From Pirellula sp. (GTDB lineage: Bacteria > Planctomycetota > Planctomycetia > Pirellulales > PNKZ01): a stretch of 64,000 nucleotides of DNA. A model generated the notes under the pieces. That model did not search any database and was not told the DNA's origin. It saw only the letters and a program-made list of their open reading frames with translations. Positions 37,076 to 46,914 of this stretch are shown here, in pieces (position 1 is the stretch's first letter; each line of letters starts with the position of its first letter). Both the position numbers and the translations under genes were made by a program. The DNA lies in the NCBI GenBank assembly GCA_013822735.1, contig PNKZ01000012.1, forward strand, positions 124,001-188,000, in the 5' to 3' direction.

Positions 37076-37741
37076 TTGGAATCGCAGTCGGTTCCCGACG
37101 CTTCGCAGGTCCGTTCCAAGGCGGCGGAGATCCTTGCGCGCGACGACTACGACCTTGAAGTTCGTCGCGTCGATAGCACTTGGCTGAACGAGCTCGTCCT
37201 CGAAGTCTTGTCTTGGCTGATCGCGCCGTTTCGCTGGATTTACGAGCTTACGGAAGGCTGGCCCGACATCTTCCGTTGGGGCATTATCCTCGCGCTCGTC
37301 GCCGTGATTTGCTTCCTGCTTTGGCACATCATCGGCAGCATCGCGAAAGCGCTGCGCGATCCGCTGGGGGGCGGCGCCAAGCTGCCGGTTGCCGGTCGGG
37401 CAGTCGTCGAGCCCGAGGAGTTCGAACGGAAGGCGGAATCCGCGCGCATCGCGGCTGACTACATCACGGCCGTTCGCTTGCTCTTTCGCGCGGGCGTGCT
37501 GCAGTTGGAACGTCGTGAGAGCCGCCCGCTCAAGCGCGGCCTGACCAATCGAGCATTGCTGCGACGTTATAAGGATCAGCCCGTACTGAGCGGCGCGCTG
37601 CAGACGTTTGTGGAAGTGGTCGACGCAAAGTGGTACGGCGAGGGGGCTTGCGAAGAGGCCGATTACTCGTTGTGTCGTGCGGCCTACGAAGACCTTCGTC
37701 ACGCGCCGAAAGGAAGCAAGCCGCATGTTTACGGCGCGTAA
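37076..37741 (+). CDS. DUF4129 membrane protein
   Basis: A 221-residue protein with one central membrane helix (FRWGIILALVAVICFLLWHI, about 65-84) and a cytoplasmic C-terminal DUF4129 domain. That domain contains DYITAVRLLFRAGVLQLER, GLTNRALLRRY and YSLCRAAYEDLRH, matching the usual A..LY...L..L and N.E....L pattern. DUF4129 proteins are regular partners of MoxR ATPases and DUF58 proteins. The start is a TTG with CGGAG eight bases upstream. The 3' end overlaps the next gene by 17 bases. Confidence 0.82.
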   Translation: MESQSVPDASQVRSKAAEILARDDYDLEVRRVDSTWLNELVLEVLSWLIAPFRWIYELTEGWPDIFRWGIILALVAVICFLLWHIIGSIAKALRDPLGGGAKLPVAGRAVVEPEEFERKAESARIAADYITAVRLLFRAGVLQLERRESRPLKRGLTNRALLRRYKDQPVLSGALQTFVEVVDAKWYGEGACEEADYSLCRAAYEDLRHAPKGSKPHVYGA

Positions 37742-39065
37742 CGGCGTTCTGCTTGCCGTTTTCCTCCTGCTGCTGGTGATCGTTTCGGGCATCGCGTCGC
37801 TTTTGGGTGAGCCCGATTCCGGCGGCATGGGCATCGACAGCTACGGAACAAGATGGAACGGCGGCCGCGCTACGTATGAATTACTCGCCGAACTCGGCGT
37901 GCCCGTCCAGCGCCAGATCGCGCCGCCGACGTCCGATCTACCTGAATCGACGACGCTTGTTTTTTGGCAGCCGGATCCCGAGTTGGTGAGCGTCGAGCCT
38001 GCGTATCTCACGCGACTGCTTGCCTGGGTCGAGCGCGGGGGGCGGATCATCGCCGTGCCGCGCTCCTCGAGCGACCCCGATCGACAAGGCAAGCGCTCGG
38101 ACATGACGTCGGGTAAACCAGTCACGTTGCTCTCGGCGCTAGAGTTGAACAACGTGGAGGTCGACTTGCTCCCTGTGACGTCGCCATCGTCGGCGGACGT
38201 GTCGCATGTTTTGAGCGGCCGTGCGGGACGTATCCGCCGCGGCGCTGAAGAACAGTGGGAAGAGACGTGGCGTCCTCGGGCCTTGCAATGGGTGGACGCA
38301 CGCGTCGAAGGCAAGGGCTCGCTGCTCCCGGTAGCCGCGCGCTCGCGAAGTTGCCGACTCCCGCAGGATGGGAACGCGGAACTGTCGGGACGCGGCCTCA
38401 AGAACGCCTCGGGTACCTTGCTCTACACGACCTCCGGAGGTGAATCGTATACGGTCGCCGCCGCATTTAAACGCGGCCGAGGAGAAATCATATTGCTTGC
38501 CGATCCGACGCTGCTGTTCAACGTCGGTCTGGCGACGGCCGACAACGGGGTGTTGGTCTATGATTTACTGGCCGCCGGCGGCCGCACCGTGGTCTTTGAC
38601 GAGTTCTATCATGGCTTGGCCGTCCGCGGGAATCCGCTGTTTCTACTGACGCGCGCCCGCTACGCCGTCGGTGCCGCGATCATTATGCTCCTCGTCGGAC
38701 TCTACGTCTGGCGGCAGGCATTGACCTTGGGCCCGCCGTTAGCAACGCGTCCTCGATCCCGACGCACGATCGTCGAGTACGTCGAAGCGATGGCCCGCCT
38801 CTTTCAACGGGGCGAGCAAAGTCGTCGCTTCGTGCTCGAGGAAACGTATCGCGGCGCGCTGCGAACGCTCGCGGAGCGGTTCGGGCTGACCGCCGTCGAC
38901 GCCGAACCGCCGCAGATTGCGGCGGCCATGGCGCGGCGCAAGCCGCAAGAATCGACACGCTTTCTCGAAGCCGTTGCTCGCGTCGAAGCTGTACAATCGC
39001 GCGGTGCGCGAGCTTCCGAATCGGAAACTATCTCCGCTCTACAAGGAATTTGCCGGTGTCTTTAG
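37725..39065 (+). CDS. DUF4350 membrane protein
   Basis: A 446-residue protein. It begins MFTARNGVLLAVFLLLLVIV, a first membrane anchor, and a DUF4350 domain follows (SYGTRWNGGRATYELLAELG, TLVFWQPDPE, LLAWVERGGRIIAV). A second membrane helix lies near residue 315 (YAVGAAIIMLLVGLYVW). After it comes a cytoplasmic helical tail with RTIVEYVEAMARLFQRGEQS. This anchor, periplasmic domain, anchor and tail layout is standard for the family beside MoxR. GGAAG precedes the ATG at about eight bases. Start and stop both overlap their neighbours (17 and 10 bases), indicating coupled translation. Confidence 0.82.
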   Translation: MFTARNGVLLAVFLLLLVIVSGIASLLGEPDSGGMGIDSYGTRWNGGRATYELLAELGVPVQRQIAPPTSDLPESTTLVFWQPDPELVSVEPAYLTRLLAWVERGGRIIAVPRSSSDPDRQGKRSDMTSGKPVTLLSALELNNVEVDLLPVTSPSSADVSHVLSGRAGRIRRGAEEQWEETWRPRALQWVDARVEGKGSLLPVAARSRSCRLPQDGNAELSGRGLKNASGTLLYTTSGGESYTVAAAFKRGRGEIILLADPTLLFNVGLATADNGVLVYDLLAAGGRTVVFDEFYHGLAVRGNPLFLLTRARYAVGAAIIMLLVGLYVWRQALTLGPPLATRPRSRRTIVEYVEAMARLFQRGEQSRRFVLEETYRGALRTLAERFGLTAVDAEPPQIAAAMARRKPQESTRFLEAVARVEAVQSRGARASESETISALQGICRCL

Positions 39066-40003
39066 AGACGTTGTACCAGTCCGTTCGTGCCGAAATCGGC
39101 AAAGTGGTTTTCGGCCAAGACGAGGTCGTCGAGTTTGCGCTCGCCGCGCTCTTCAGCAGCGGACACATTTTGCTCGAAGGGGCGCCGGGAGTCGCCAAAA
39201 CTCTCTTGGCGAGAACGATCGCCTCGACGCTCAATTTGGAATATCGCCGCCTACAAATGACGCCGGACTTGCTCCCCAGCGACATCACCGGCTCGTCGAT
39301 CTATCGTGAAGATTTGCATTCGTTCGAGTTTCGCCGCGGCCCGTTGTTCGCCAATTTTGTCTTAGCCGATGAAATCAATCGCTCTTCGGCTCGAACGCAG
39401 TCGGCGCTGCTCGAAGCCATGCAAGAGTTGGGGGTTACCCACGACGGCGTGACACATCCGCTGCCCGATCCGTTCATCGTGTTTGCCACGCAGAATCCGA
39501 TCGAACAAGAGGGAACCTATCCGCTTCCGCTGGCCCAGCTCGATCGGTTTATGTTCAAGGTCCGCGTCGGCTATCCGAGCGACGAGGAAGAACGCCGCAT
39601 ATATTTGGAGCACCACGCCACGGGGGGCCTCTCGAATCCGCGCACGATGGGCGTGAATGCCGTCGTCACCGCCGAACAAATTCGCGAAGCGCGAACGATC
39701 ATCCGGATGACGCACATCCGCGAAGAAGTCGCCGCCTACGTACAGCGTTTGCTGTCGACGACACGGCACTACGATTCGCTCTCCGTCGGTGCGAGCCCTC
39801 GCGCAGGTCTAATGCTCCTCATGGGCGCAAAAAGTCTCGCACAATTCGCCGGTCGAGATTTCGTCACACCGGATGATGTGCAGGCAGCGCTGATCCCGGC
39901 CTTGCGTCACCGCGTGGTGCTGCATCCGACCGCCGAACTCGAAGGTGCGACGACGGACGACGTCTTGACCGAATTGCTGGAAACGGTCGAGGTTCCCCGA
40001 TGA
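39056..40003 (+). CDS. MoxR-family AAA+ ATPase
   Basis: A 315-residue AAA+ chaperone. Walker A is EGAPGVAKT, Walker B is FVLADEINRS, sensor 1 lies in VFATQNPIEQEGTYPLPLAQ, and the arginine-finger region follows in LDRFMF. The C-terminal lid contains SVGASPRAGLMLL. MoxR proteins help mature membrane or periplasmic complexes together with VWA/DUF58 partners. I prefer the GTG at 39056 because AAGGA lies eight bases upstream; a TTG at 39050 would leave only two. The stop overlaps the DUF58 start in ATGA. Confidence 0.92.
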   Translation: MSLETLYQSVRAEIGKVVFGQDEVVEFALAALFSSGHILLEGAPGVAKTLLARTIASTLNLEYRRLQMTPDLLPSDITGSSIYREDLHSFEFRRGPLFANFVLADEINRSSARTQSALLEAMQELGVTHDGVTHPLPDPFIVFATQNPIEQEGTYPLPLAQLDRFMFKVRVGYPSDEEERRIYLEHHATGGLSNPRTMGVNAVVTAEQIREARTIIRMTHIREEVAAYVQRLLSTTRHYDSLSVGASPRAGLMLLMGAKSLAQFAGRDFVTPDDVQAALIPALRHRVVLHPTAELEGATTDDVLTELLETVEVPR

Positions 40004-41469
40004 ACGTCGGTGGGAAGCATCCATTGACGTCGAAAGCCGTTGCGACCGGCAACGCGCGCAATGTCGGCCCGACGAAAGCCTTGTCGCATGCCGACGAAGC
40101 GCAATCGGCGGAAGCCGGTCGTCTGACTGGTCGCCTGACGCGATTTCGCCCGGGCGTGAATTTGTTGCGGGGTGCGGCTCTCGCGTTTGCGCCGGCCATA
40201 CTCTACTTCTTCACGCTTTGGAGCCCGTTGCCGTGGCTCACCGCCTTATGGTGCGCCGTCCTAATGGGAGCCGCCGTTCAAGAAGCGCGACAGATACGTA
40301 AGCAGCTGCGAGCACTCGTCGTGCGGCGAACGCACCCGAGCGTGGCCGGTCGAGCCTTGGCATTTAGCGTTACTTGGGAGGTATCGACCGCCGAGCCGAG
40401 CGTGATGCGAGGAGAATTGCGCGACGTCGTGCCGCCGGACGCCCTGCCGCGACTTGTCACGCAGTCGTTTGCATTCGACGGCGTGACGCCTAAGGTTTCC
40501 CTCTCGCAACGTTACCGCATCGCAAAACGAGGGCGACACTCCTTCGGATCCGTTTGGATGAGGATCATCGGGCCGCGACGACTCGTCGAAGCACAGCGTG
40601 AGTTTGGCGTCGCGACGACGATTCGCATCATGCCGGAAAAGTTCGTATCGCGCGAAGAGTTTCTCCAAGATGAAGGGGCGGCGCCGCTCTTGCTGGATTC
40701 CCGCACCAAATCGCGAGAGCAGGGGGCCGGCACGGAGTTTGAATCACTACTTGAGTTCCGCGACGGCGACGACCCTCGCCGGATCGACTGGCGCGCCACG
40801 GCGCGACGAGGACACATGATCGTGCGGCGCTTTCAAATCGAGCGTCATCGCGATGTTATGTTGCTCGTCGATTGCGGACGGCTGATGGGAACCGACGCCC
40901 TGCGCGGCACCAAGCTTGATTGCGCGATCGACGGCGCACTCATTCTTGCGCGCACCGCGCTGCAAGGGGGCGACCGTTGCGGGCTGGCGCTCTTCGACGA
41001 CCGACTGCGCGGCTATCTCCCTCCGATTTCCGGAGTTGCCGCGCTCCAATCGCTCACCGACGTCGCCTTTGACGCGCAATCAGAATTCCGCGAAATGGAC
41101 TTTGGGGTCGTGTTCGCCGAGTTGCAGATGCGCCAGACGAAGCGCTCGCTTATCGTCGTTTTGTCCGATATCGCCGACACGGAAACCTCCGGGCAGTTCC
41201 AGGCTTCGCTGGCGCGGCTCGGCAAGCGGCACGTGGTACTGTTCGTCGCGTTACGCACGCCGTCGATCGAACGCATGATCGGCGAACCGGTGAACGCCAT
41301 GCTGGATGCCGCGCGAAAAGCCGTGGCATTTCGATTGCTGCGCGAACGGCGTGAGACGATTCAAGCACTGCGCAAATCGGGCGTCTTCGTACTCGATGTC
41401 GAGCCGGCGAAGCTCACTGTGCCGCTGATCAACTACTACTTGGACCTGCGAGCAAGGAATCTGTTGTAG
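40000..41469 (+). CDS. DUF58 protein (VWA-like partner of MoxR)
   Basis: A 489-residue protein. Two closely spaced membrane helices lie near residues 50-90, and a beta-sandwich region follows with the RYRIAKRGRHSFGSVWMRII pattern. The DUF58 core is EFESLLEFRDGDDPRRIDWR followed by ATARRGHMIVRRFQIE. A VWA-like fold continues with VMLLVDCGRLMG, in which the MIDAS-type D-x-S-x-S is altered to DCGRL. Metal binding is therefore uncertain. It is translationally coupled to MoxR. Its 3' end overlaps the convergent SpoIIM-type gene by 41 bases. Confidence 0.85.
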   Translation: MNVGGKHPLTSKAVATGNARNVGPTKALSHADEAQSAEAGRLTGRLTRFRPGVNLLRGAALAFAPAILYFFTLWSPLPWLTALWCAVLMGAAVQEARQIRKQLRALVVRRTHPSVAGRALAFSVTWEVSTAEPSVMRGELRDVVPPDALPRLVTQSFAFDGVTPKVSLSQRYRIAKRGRHSFGSVWMRIIGPRRLVEAQREFGVATTIRIMPEKFVSREEFLQDEGAAPLLLDSRTKSREQGAGTEFESLLEFRDGDDPRRIDWRATARRGHMIVRRFQIERHRDVMLLVDCGRLMGTDALRGTKLDCAIDGALILARTALQGGDRCGLALFDDRLRGYLPPISGVAALQSLTDVAFDAQSEFREMDFGVVFAELQMRQTKRSLIVVLSDIADTETSGQFQASLARLGKRHVVLFVALRTPSIERMIGEPVNAMLDAARKAVAFRLLRERRETIQALRKSGVFVLDVEPAKLTVPLINYYLDLRARNLL

Positions 41470-42457
41470 TGCTGCGCGCCAAACGCTCGCGATAGGCGCC
41501 ATGCCACCAGAAGAGCGCCCAGAATAGGGCGGTGCCGGCCGCAAAGATCAATCGCGCTCTGGTCGAGAGGTGACTCTGCCGCAAGTAGCTTTCGATCACT
41601 GCGGCGGCGACAAGCATGATTGCCGCTCCCAGCGCGACAATTCCCGCTTCTCGTCCCACGGCTCGCAGCGATTCGGTACGGGAACGATCGCCTGGGGCAA
41701 GTACGGCCATGCCGAACATTAGCCCGATGCCGCCGCAAAGGATGATCGCGCCGATTTCGGTAACGCCGTGCGGCAACAGCCAAGCCCATACTTCGGAATA
41801 GATTCCCGCCCGGTGATGGAGGGCGACGAACACGCCGAGGACCATGCCGTTGAAGATCATGAGAAACACGGTGGGGACGCCGGCGAGCATTCCGGCGGCG
41901 GCGGCCAAGACTCCCACGCGCAGATTGTTGGCGAATAGAAACGCCGCGAACAAGAACTTTTCCCCGCCTGCTTGGTCGCGTCCCGAACGCAGCGCTTCGA
42001 GCAATTGTTCAGGAGTCGAGCCGGGCTGCCGTTCCCCGGCCATATCGCTGGGCCAAAGCGCGTAGGCGGCCAGCGGATCCGTGTAGGCGGCGATGTAAGC
42101 GATGATTGCGCCGAATAAGAATAGGCCGGCAGAGATGGCGTGCGCTTTCCAGTTTCGGGCAAATGTTCGAGCAATTCCTTCTCGTAACAAAAAGCCCAAT
42201 CCGCTGAAGACCGGCTTACGAGGCGGCAGGTAAATCAGACTATGGGCCGCGGCCGTCAACGAGTTCAAGTAGGAGTGCAGTCGACGGTCGCTACTGCGCG
42301 TCGCAACTTGCGCTAGATGCGTCGTCGTACGACGATACAACTGATCGAGCCGACCCAACTCTTGCGGCGTCATGCGGCGCAGCGACTTGCGTCCCTTCGT
42401 CACGAGGGCTTCCAACTCGTCCCACGTAGGCTTGTTGCGTACCGTAAAACTATTCAT
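41429..42457 (-). CDS. Stage II sporulation protein M-like (DUF95) membrane protein
   Basis: A 342-residue protein with five to six membrane helices. It begins MNSFTVRNKPTWDELEALV, the usual soluble SpoIIM/DUF95 lead with a W..L..L motif, and continues DQLYRRTTTHLAQVA. FANNLRVGVLAAAAGMLAGVPT and HGVTEIGAIILCGGIGLMFG match the family's FxxNNxxV and HGxxE motifs. The name comes from Bacillus; no sporulation is implied here. In many bacteria this gene accompanies RDD, DUF4129, MoxR and DUF58 genes, as it does here, but on the opposite strand. Starts further upstream are open but lack family similarity. Confidence 0.82.
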   Translation of the reverse strand: MNSFTVRNKPTWDELEALVTKGRKSLRRMTPQELGRLDQLYRRTTTHLAQVATRSSDRRLHSYLNSLTAAAHSLIYLPPRKPVFSGLGFLLREGIARTFARNWKAHAISAGLFLFGAIIAYIAAYTDPLAAYALWPSDMAGERQPGSTPEQLLEALRSGRDQAGGEKFLFAAFLFANNLRVGVLAAAAGMLAGVPTVFLMIFNGMVLGVFVALHHRAGIYSEVWAWLLPHGVTEIGAIILCGGIGLMFGMAVLAPGDRSRTESLRAVGREAGIVALGAAIMLVAAAVIESYLRQSHLSTRARLIFAAGTALFWALFWWHGAYRERLARSTTTDSLLAGPSSS

Positions 42458-42559
42458 ACTGAAACGCGTTCGTCGCTTCGAAGACCCGGTTGCATTCGCT
42501 CCGCATACATTAATTACCTCAATCCGCATTCCCCATGCAAGCTTGAGTGACGGCATATT

Positions 42560-43384
42560 ATGACTTCTTCGTTGCGATATGAAACGCCGGAAAACGTCGA
42601 TCTGGAGTATCGCTCGGCCGGGCTCGGCACGCGGTTTATTGCGTGGTTTGTCGACAATTTGCTGATGTATGCGTGCATGTTTGCGCTGTTTTTGCTGCTG
42701 ATGTTCTTGGCCTCGGTGTTTCAGGGAATCATTCGTGACGCACTGCAGTCGTTCGGCAATTGGGTCGACGACACGCGCCGCGAAGATGCAGATAGTGCGG
42801 TGTACTATTTCGTTGCTATCTGCATCTTGGTTTGGGGCTTCGGCAGTTTTCTCTACTTTGCACTTAGCGAGTTGCTGCTGCACGGCCAAACAATCGGCAA
42901 ACGGATCTGCAAGATTCGCGTAGTGAAGAGCGAAGGTTTTGCGTTGGATACGCCGAGCGTACTGTTGCGCAATATCTTCCGCGTCATCGATCACTTGCCG
43001 CTACTTTGGCTCGTGCCGCTATTTTCTGCGGAAGGACGGCGACTCGGCGATATGGCGTCCGGCACGATCGTCGTTAGCGACGCCCCAGAGCAACTCGGCG
43101 CGGTCCGACAAACACTGGCTGCACGTCCTGCCGGCGACGCTCGCCATCGTTTTGATCATGCCAAGCTCGGCAAGCTTGCAGCGAAGGATTATGAAACCAT
43201 CGAACAAGTTCTTGAGCGTTGGGCCGTCCTAACGCCGGCGCAAGTTTTTACCATCGGCCAGAAACTTGTCGACTCTCTCGCTCGCAAGATGGCGATCGAT
43301 GCTCCCTTGCCGCAAGATCGCAAAGAGTTTCTGGAAGACCTGCTCGCCGCCGAGTATCGCCGACAAGATCGGCGACTCTATTAG
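42560..43384 (+). CDS. RDD-family membrane protein
   Basis: A 274-residue protein. YRSAGLGTRFIAWFVDNLLM carries the R...D motif that defines RDD proteins, and three membrane helices follow by about residue 170. GQTIGKRICKIRVVKSEG and the EGRRLGDMASGTIVV segment are also characteristic. The C-terminal ~90 residues are soluble and helical (LAAKDYETIEQVLERWAV), a common extension in SpoIIM-linked members. It is transcribed divergently from the SpoIIM-like gene, 102 bases apart, and completes the MoxR neighbourhood. The biochemical role is unknown. Confidence 0.85.
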   Translation: MTSSLRYETPENVDLEYRSAGLGTRFIAWFVDNLLMYACMFALFLLLMFLASVFQGIIRDALQSFGNWVDDTRREDADSAVYYFVAICILVWGFGSFLYFALSELLLHGQTIGKRICKIRVVKSEGFALDTPSVLLRNIFRVIDHLPLLWLVPLFSAEGRRLGDMASGTIVVSDAPEQLGAVRQTLAARPAGDARHRFDHAKLGKLAAKDYETIEQVLERWAVLTPAQVFTIGQKLVDSLARKMAIDAPLPQDRKEFLEDLLAAEYRRQDRRLY

Positions 43385-43698
43385 CGGACATTTTATGCAT
43401 AATCACATAATGGAGCTATGAACGCCGCCAGTCGCAGGTGGCATCGGCGGCCACACTCGCTGCCATTCATCGGCGCGAAGGGAAATACGCTTGTCAAAGA
43501 AGATTTTTGGAACTCGCCGCGGCTGATTCAAGAATCGAAAGCCGGTCGTCTTGGCGATGCATCGCAACTTCCCGAGCCCCCTTCGACCATCACGAGGAGT
43601 TCCTCATGGCATGCCGCAGCGAGAAGCCTTGCGGGTAATCAAACGTTAATCGTGGCCGATGAAGGTCTCAACGATTCCTGCCTGCATCATTACGGTGC
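43385..43698. other. Gene-free stretch between convergent RDD and zwf genes
   Basis: About 314 bases. A reading frame at 43418-43906 overlaps the end of zwf, has no family resemblance and is judged spurious. A 10-base palindrome (TTATGCATAA, 43393-43402) lies just after the RDD stop. No T-run terminator was found for either gene. Confidence 0.4.
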
Positions 43699-45075
43699 TC
43701 ATTCTGCCTTCGGATTGTACCACCCGCCACACGGCTTTAGTTGCGCTTCCACCTCGGTGGGACCCCAACTGTTAGGATCGTACTCGTACAGCGGAGTTGC
43801 GTTCCCGAGAATCGGATCGACGACGCGCCATGCCGCTTCGACCGAGTCCTGTCGCGCGAACAAAGTCGAGTCTCCCGCGGCGGCGTCCCCGAGTAGTCGT
43901 TCGTAGGGCTCCATGAGCTCTGCCGGTTGCTGATGTGCGATCAGTTCGACGTTTTCGCCCGTCATTCCGGGGCCCGGCTTTTTCACGCGCGCACCGAGCG
44001 CGATCACCATTTTCGGATCGAGGCGGAAGCGGCAGTACGAGTCATTCGGCGAGCCGGAGTCGGTCAAGACGGTTCGCGACGACTTCTTAAACCGGACCAA
44101 CACCTCGGTCGCGGTGACGGCCAGACGCTTTCCCGTGCGCACATAGAACGGAACGCCGTCCCAACGCTCGTTATCAATATGAAATCGCAACGCAGCGAAG
44201 GTTTCGACCTGGGAGTCGGCCGCGACACCGGGCTCGTTGCGATAGCCGCGAAATTGGCCCCGCACGACGTCGGCAGGCGTGAGCGTCCGTACCGACTGCA
44301 ACAGCCGATCACGTTCATCACACTTGGCCCCATGATCAACTCCGCTCGGGCACTCCACGGCCAGACAAGCAACCACTTCCAGCAAATGGTTTTGCACTAC
44401 GTCACGAATTGCGCCGGCTTCTTCGTAGAACTTTCCGCGCCCCGACACGCCGAAATTCTCCGCCATCGTGATTTGGACGCTTTCGATATGTCGATAATTC
44501 CATGCGGCTTCCATCAATGAATTGGCAAAACGAAAGTAGATCAAGTTTTGTACGGCTTCCTTACCGAGGAAATGGTCGATTCGAAAAATGCTCGGCTCGG
44601 GAAAATACTGATGGAGCGTGCGATTTAAGGCCTGGGCTGATGCAAGATCTCGTCCAAACGGCTTCTCGACGACGACGCGCGCCTCCTTCACGCAATCGGC
44701 CCGAGACAAACCTGCGGCCACCGTCGCAAATAAGCTCGGCGGAATGGCGAGATAGTAGAGCGGATGCTGCGCCGGGCCGAGCAACTCGCGCAGCCTCTGG
44801 AAGGTCGCCGCGTCCGCGTAGTCGCCGTCGATGTATTGCAGCAGCGAGAACAGCTTCGCATCGGCCGACGGGTCGGATCGGCCGTGCTGTTCGAGGCTGT
44901 CTTTGGCCCGCGCTTTGAACTGGTCGAGATTCCAGCCGGACTTGGCCACGCCGATGATCGGCACGTCGAGGCGGCCGTGACGAACGAGGGCCTGTAATGC
45001 GGGGAAAATCTGTTTGTAGGCCAAGTCACCTGTAGCCCCGAAAACGACTAAAGCATCCGAACGTAGCGTGGTCAT
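43699..45075 (-). CDS. zwf: Glucose-6-phosphate 1-dehydrogenase
   Basis: A 458-residue enzyme from the ATG at 45075, which overlaps the gnd stop in ATGA. It has the nucleotide-binding [29 protein letters not shown], and the substrate-binding active site RIDHFLGKE with NLIYFRFAN after it. FYVRTGKRL near the C-terminus is also typical. It makes 6-phosphogluconolactone and NADPH in the oxidative pentose phosphate pathway, followed by the coupled gnd step. The length is slightly below the usual ~480-500 but all motifs are present. A longer frame to 45249 lies within gnd and is rejected. Confidence 0.95.
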   Translation of the reverse strand: MTTLRSDALVVFGATGDLAYKQIFPALQALVRHGRLDVPIIGVAKSGWNLDQFKARAKDSLEQHGRSDPSADAKLFSLLQYIDGDYADAATFQRLRELLGPAQHPLYYLAIPPSLFATVAAGLSRADCVKEARVVVEKPFGRDLASAQALNRTLHQYFPEPSIFRIDHFLGKEAVQNLIYFRFANSLMEAAWNYRHIESVQITMAENFGVSGRGKFYEEAGAIRDVVQNHLLEVVACLAVECPSGVDHGAKCDERDRLLQSVRTLTPADVVRGQFRGYRNEPGVAADSQVETFAALRFHIDNERWDGVPFYVRTGKRLAVTATEVLVRFKKSSRTVLTDSGSPNDSYCRFRLDPKMVIALGARVKKPGPGMTGENVELIAHQQPAELMEPYERLLGDAAAGDSTLFARQDSVEAAWRVVDPILGNATPLYEYDPNSWGPTEVEAQLKPCGGWYNPKAE

Positions 45076-46103
45076 GCAGAGACTTCCTTTGTCGCAGCTT
45101 TCTCTTGGTGTCCGCCGAATTGGAATCGAAGCGCCGAAAGAAGTTGATCGGCGAAGTCGGCTTCGCCGCGCGAACTGAATCGTTCGAAGACCGCCGCGCT
45201 GAGCACGGGAGCCGGGACCGATTCGTCGATGGCAGCCATGAGCGTCCACCGACCTTCGCCCGAGTCGGAGACTCGACCTGTGAACTTCTCCAGGCCCGGA
45301 TTGTCAAGAAGCGCCGCTGCGGCGAGGTCGAGCAACCAGGATGAGATGACGCTACCGCGTCGCCAGACCTCTGCGATATCGGCCAAGTTGAGATCGTATC
45401 GATACAGCTCGGGCTGACGAAGCGGGGTAGTTTCGGCATCCATAGTCTGCTCTCGTTTGCCTGCGTTGGCATGTCGCAGAATGTTCATCCCTTCGGCGTA
45501 GGCGGCCATGAGTCCGTACTCGATGCCGTTGTGAACCATCTTCACGAAATGACCGGCGCCGCTTGGTCCACAGTGCAAGTAGCCTTGTTCCGCCGTGCCG
45601 CCGACTTGCTCCCGGCCTGGGGTACGGACGATTTGGCCGACTCCGGGGGCCAAAGTCTTGAATATCGGATCGAGTTGTACGACTGCCGCCTCGGGGCCGC
45701 CGACCATCATGCAGTACCCGCGTTCCAGCCCCCACACGCCGCCGCTGGTGCCGACGTCGACGTAATAGACTTGCTTCGCGGCCAGTTCCTTGGCCCGTCG
45801 AATATCATCGACGTAATAGGAATTGCCGCCGTCGATCACAATGTCGCCCGGCGCCAGATGCGGCAAGAGGTTCGCGATGGTTTCGTCGACGAAGGCCGCC
45901 GGAACCATCAACCAAATCGCTCGAGGCCGCGCGAGCTTCTCGGCAAACTCAGCCAACGATGCGCTACCGATCGCCCGGTCGGCAGCCAGTTCTTGCACGG
46001 CTTGGGGCGAGCGGTCGAAGACCACGCACTGATGGCCCGCCTTCAAGAGACGCCGCACCATGTTGGCCCCCATTCGCCCAAGGCCGATCATTCCGAGTTG
46101 CAT
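45072..46103 (-). CDS. gnd: 6-phosphogluconate dehydrogenase, decarboxylating (short YqeC/GntZ-like form)
   Basis: A 343-residue protein, the short type rather than the ~470-residue E. coli form. It starts [20 protein letters not shown] (Rossmann motif) and has [40 protein letters not shown] and [18 protein letters not shown] with the catalytic Lys and His. It oxidises 6-phosphogluconate to ribulose-5-phosphate; the short type is often NAD-preferring. AGGAG precedes the ATG. It lies upstream of zwf in one coupled unit, an order seen in many bacteria with this short form. Confidence 0.93.
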   Translation of the reverse strand: MQLGMIGLGRMGANMVRRLLKAGHQCVVFDRSPQAVQELAADRAIGSASLAEFAEKLARPRAIWLMVPAAFVDETIANLLPHLAPGDIVIDGGNSYYVDDIRRAKELAAKQVYYVDVGTSGGVWGLERGYCMMVGGPEAAVVQLDPIFKTLAPGVGQIVRTPGREQVGGTAEQGYLHCGPSGAGHFVKMVHNGIEYGLMAAYAEGMNILRHANAGKREQTMDAETTPLRQPELYRYDLNLADIAEVWRRGSVISSWLLDLAAAALLDNPGLEKFTGRVSDSGEGRWTLMAAIDESVPAPVLSAAVFERFSSRGEADFADQLLSALRFQFGGHQEKAATKEVSA

Positions 46104-46182
46104 GACACACTCCTATGGGAAAACGGCCTTTGGGTACAGCCCTGCCTGCCCAAATGATGAAAGTGAAATCGGACACCGGATG

Positions 46183-46815
46183 TTACTGCGGCGCAGAGGG
46201 CTTCGTTTCGGTTGTTTTACGCAACACGGTCAGTTCCGCCTCTAGGTCATGCACGCGTTGCTGGAGGTTCTCGATGACGGGAGCAATCTGGCGCTGAGAG
46301 AACCGCTTATGAATATGTTGATGGCAATTGACGTCCCACGCTTCGAGCGTAAACAGGATTGCCCGTTCTGCTTGGCCGGGATAGCTCGGGTCGCGCAACC
46401 GGTCGATCAGAGCGGGGTCGTGTTCAATCACCTTCGCTTTTCCCCAAAGTTTTACGCGTTGGCTATTCGCATAGTCCATCAGGAAGATGAACGCTCGCGA
46501 GTTCTCCGACAGATTGCCGAGCGTGACGTATTGCCGGTTGCCGCCGAAGTCGGCGAAGCCGAGCGTGTGCTCGTCGACCACCTTCAAGAATCCGGGCGAG
46601 CCGCCCCGATATTGAATGTAAGGTTGCCCCGCGGCGCTCGCCGTGCCGAGATAGAACATATCGAGTTCCGCCAGAAACTCCGTCAGCTCGGGCGTGACCG
46701 TAGTTTGCCAACCACGGCCCTCTTCCATACGAGCGTAGTTGCGGCGCGAACCTTTGAGTTCTTGCAGCGCTTTCACAGCCGGAGTGAAAGCGACGTCGCT
46801 GGGTATCGATCTCAT
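46183..46815 (-). CDS. Pyridoxamine-5'-phosphate-oxidase-like flavin-binding protein
   Basis: A 210-residue protein with a split-barrel PNPOx-like fold: FYLGTASAAGQPYIQYRGG, LGFADFGGNRQYVTLGNLS and RVKLWGKAKVIEHDP. Such proteins bind FMN or F420 and reduce small molecules or sense them. The last 40 residues are a coiled-coil-like helix (QIAPVIENLQQRVHDLEAEL). GGAGG lies seven bases before the ATG. It stands 99 bases downstream of the secreted hydrolase and 79 bases upstream of gnd, all on the minus strand, which fits a redox operon. True PNPOx activity is unlikely. Confidence 0.82.
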   Translation of the reverse strand: MRSIPSDVAFTPAVKALQELKGSRRNYARMEEGRGWQTTVTPELTEFLAELDMFYLGTASAAGQPYIQYRGGSPGFLKVVDEHTLGFADFGGNRQYVTLGNLSENSRAFIFLMDYANSQRVKLWGKAKVIEHDPALIDRLRDPSYPGQAERAILFTLEAWDVNCHQHIHKRFSQRQIAPVIENLQQRVHDLEAELTVLRKTTETKPSAPQ

Positions 46816-46914
46816 GAGTAAGCCCTCCGATACGAAACCTTATCGTACTTGCTATGTCTGGGTCCAGGAGCGCGGCGTCCTCCGCCGCTGGGAGGACGCC
46901 GCCGCCGTTTGCCG

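Noticed and set aside
43418-43906. Plus-strand frame of 162 codons after the RDD gene
   Set aside because: It overlaps the end of zwf on the opposite strand by more than 200 bases, has no domain or signal and no ribosome-binding site.
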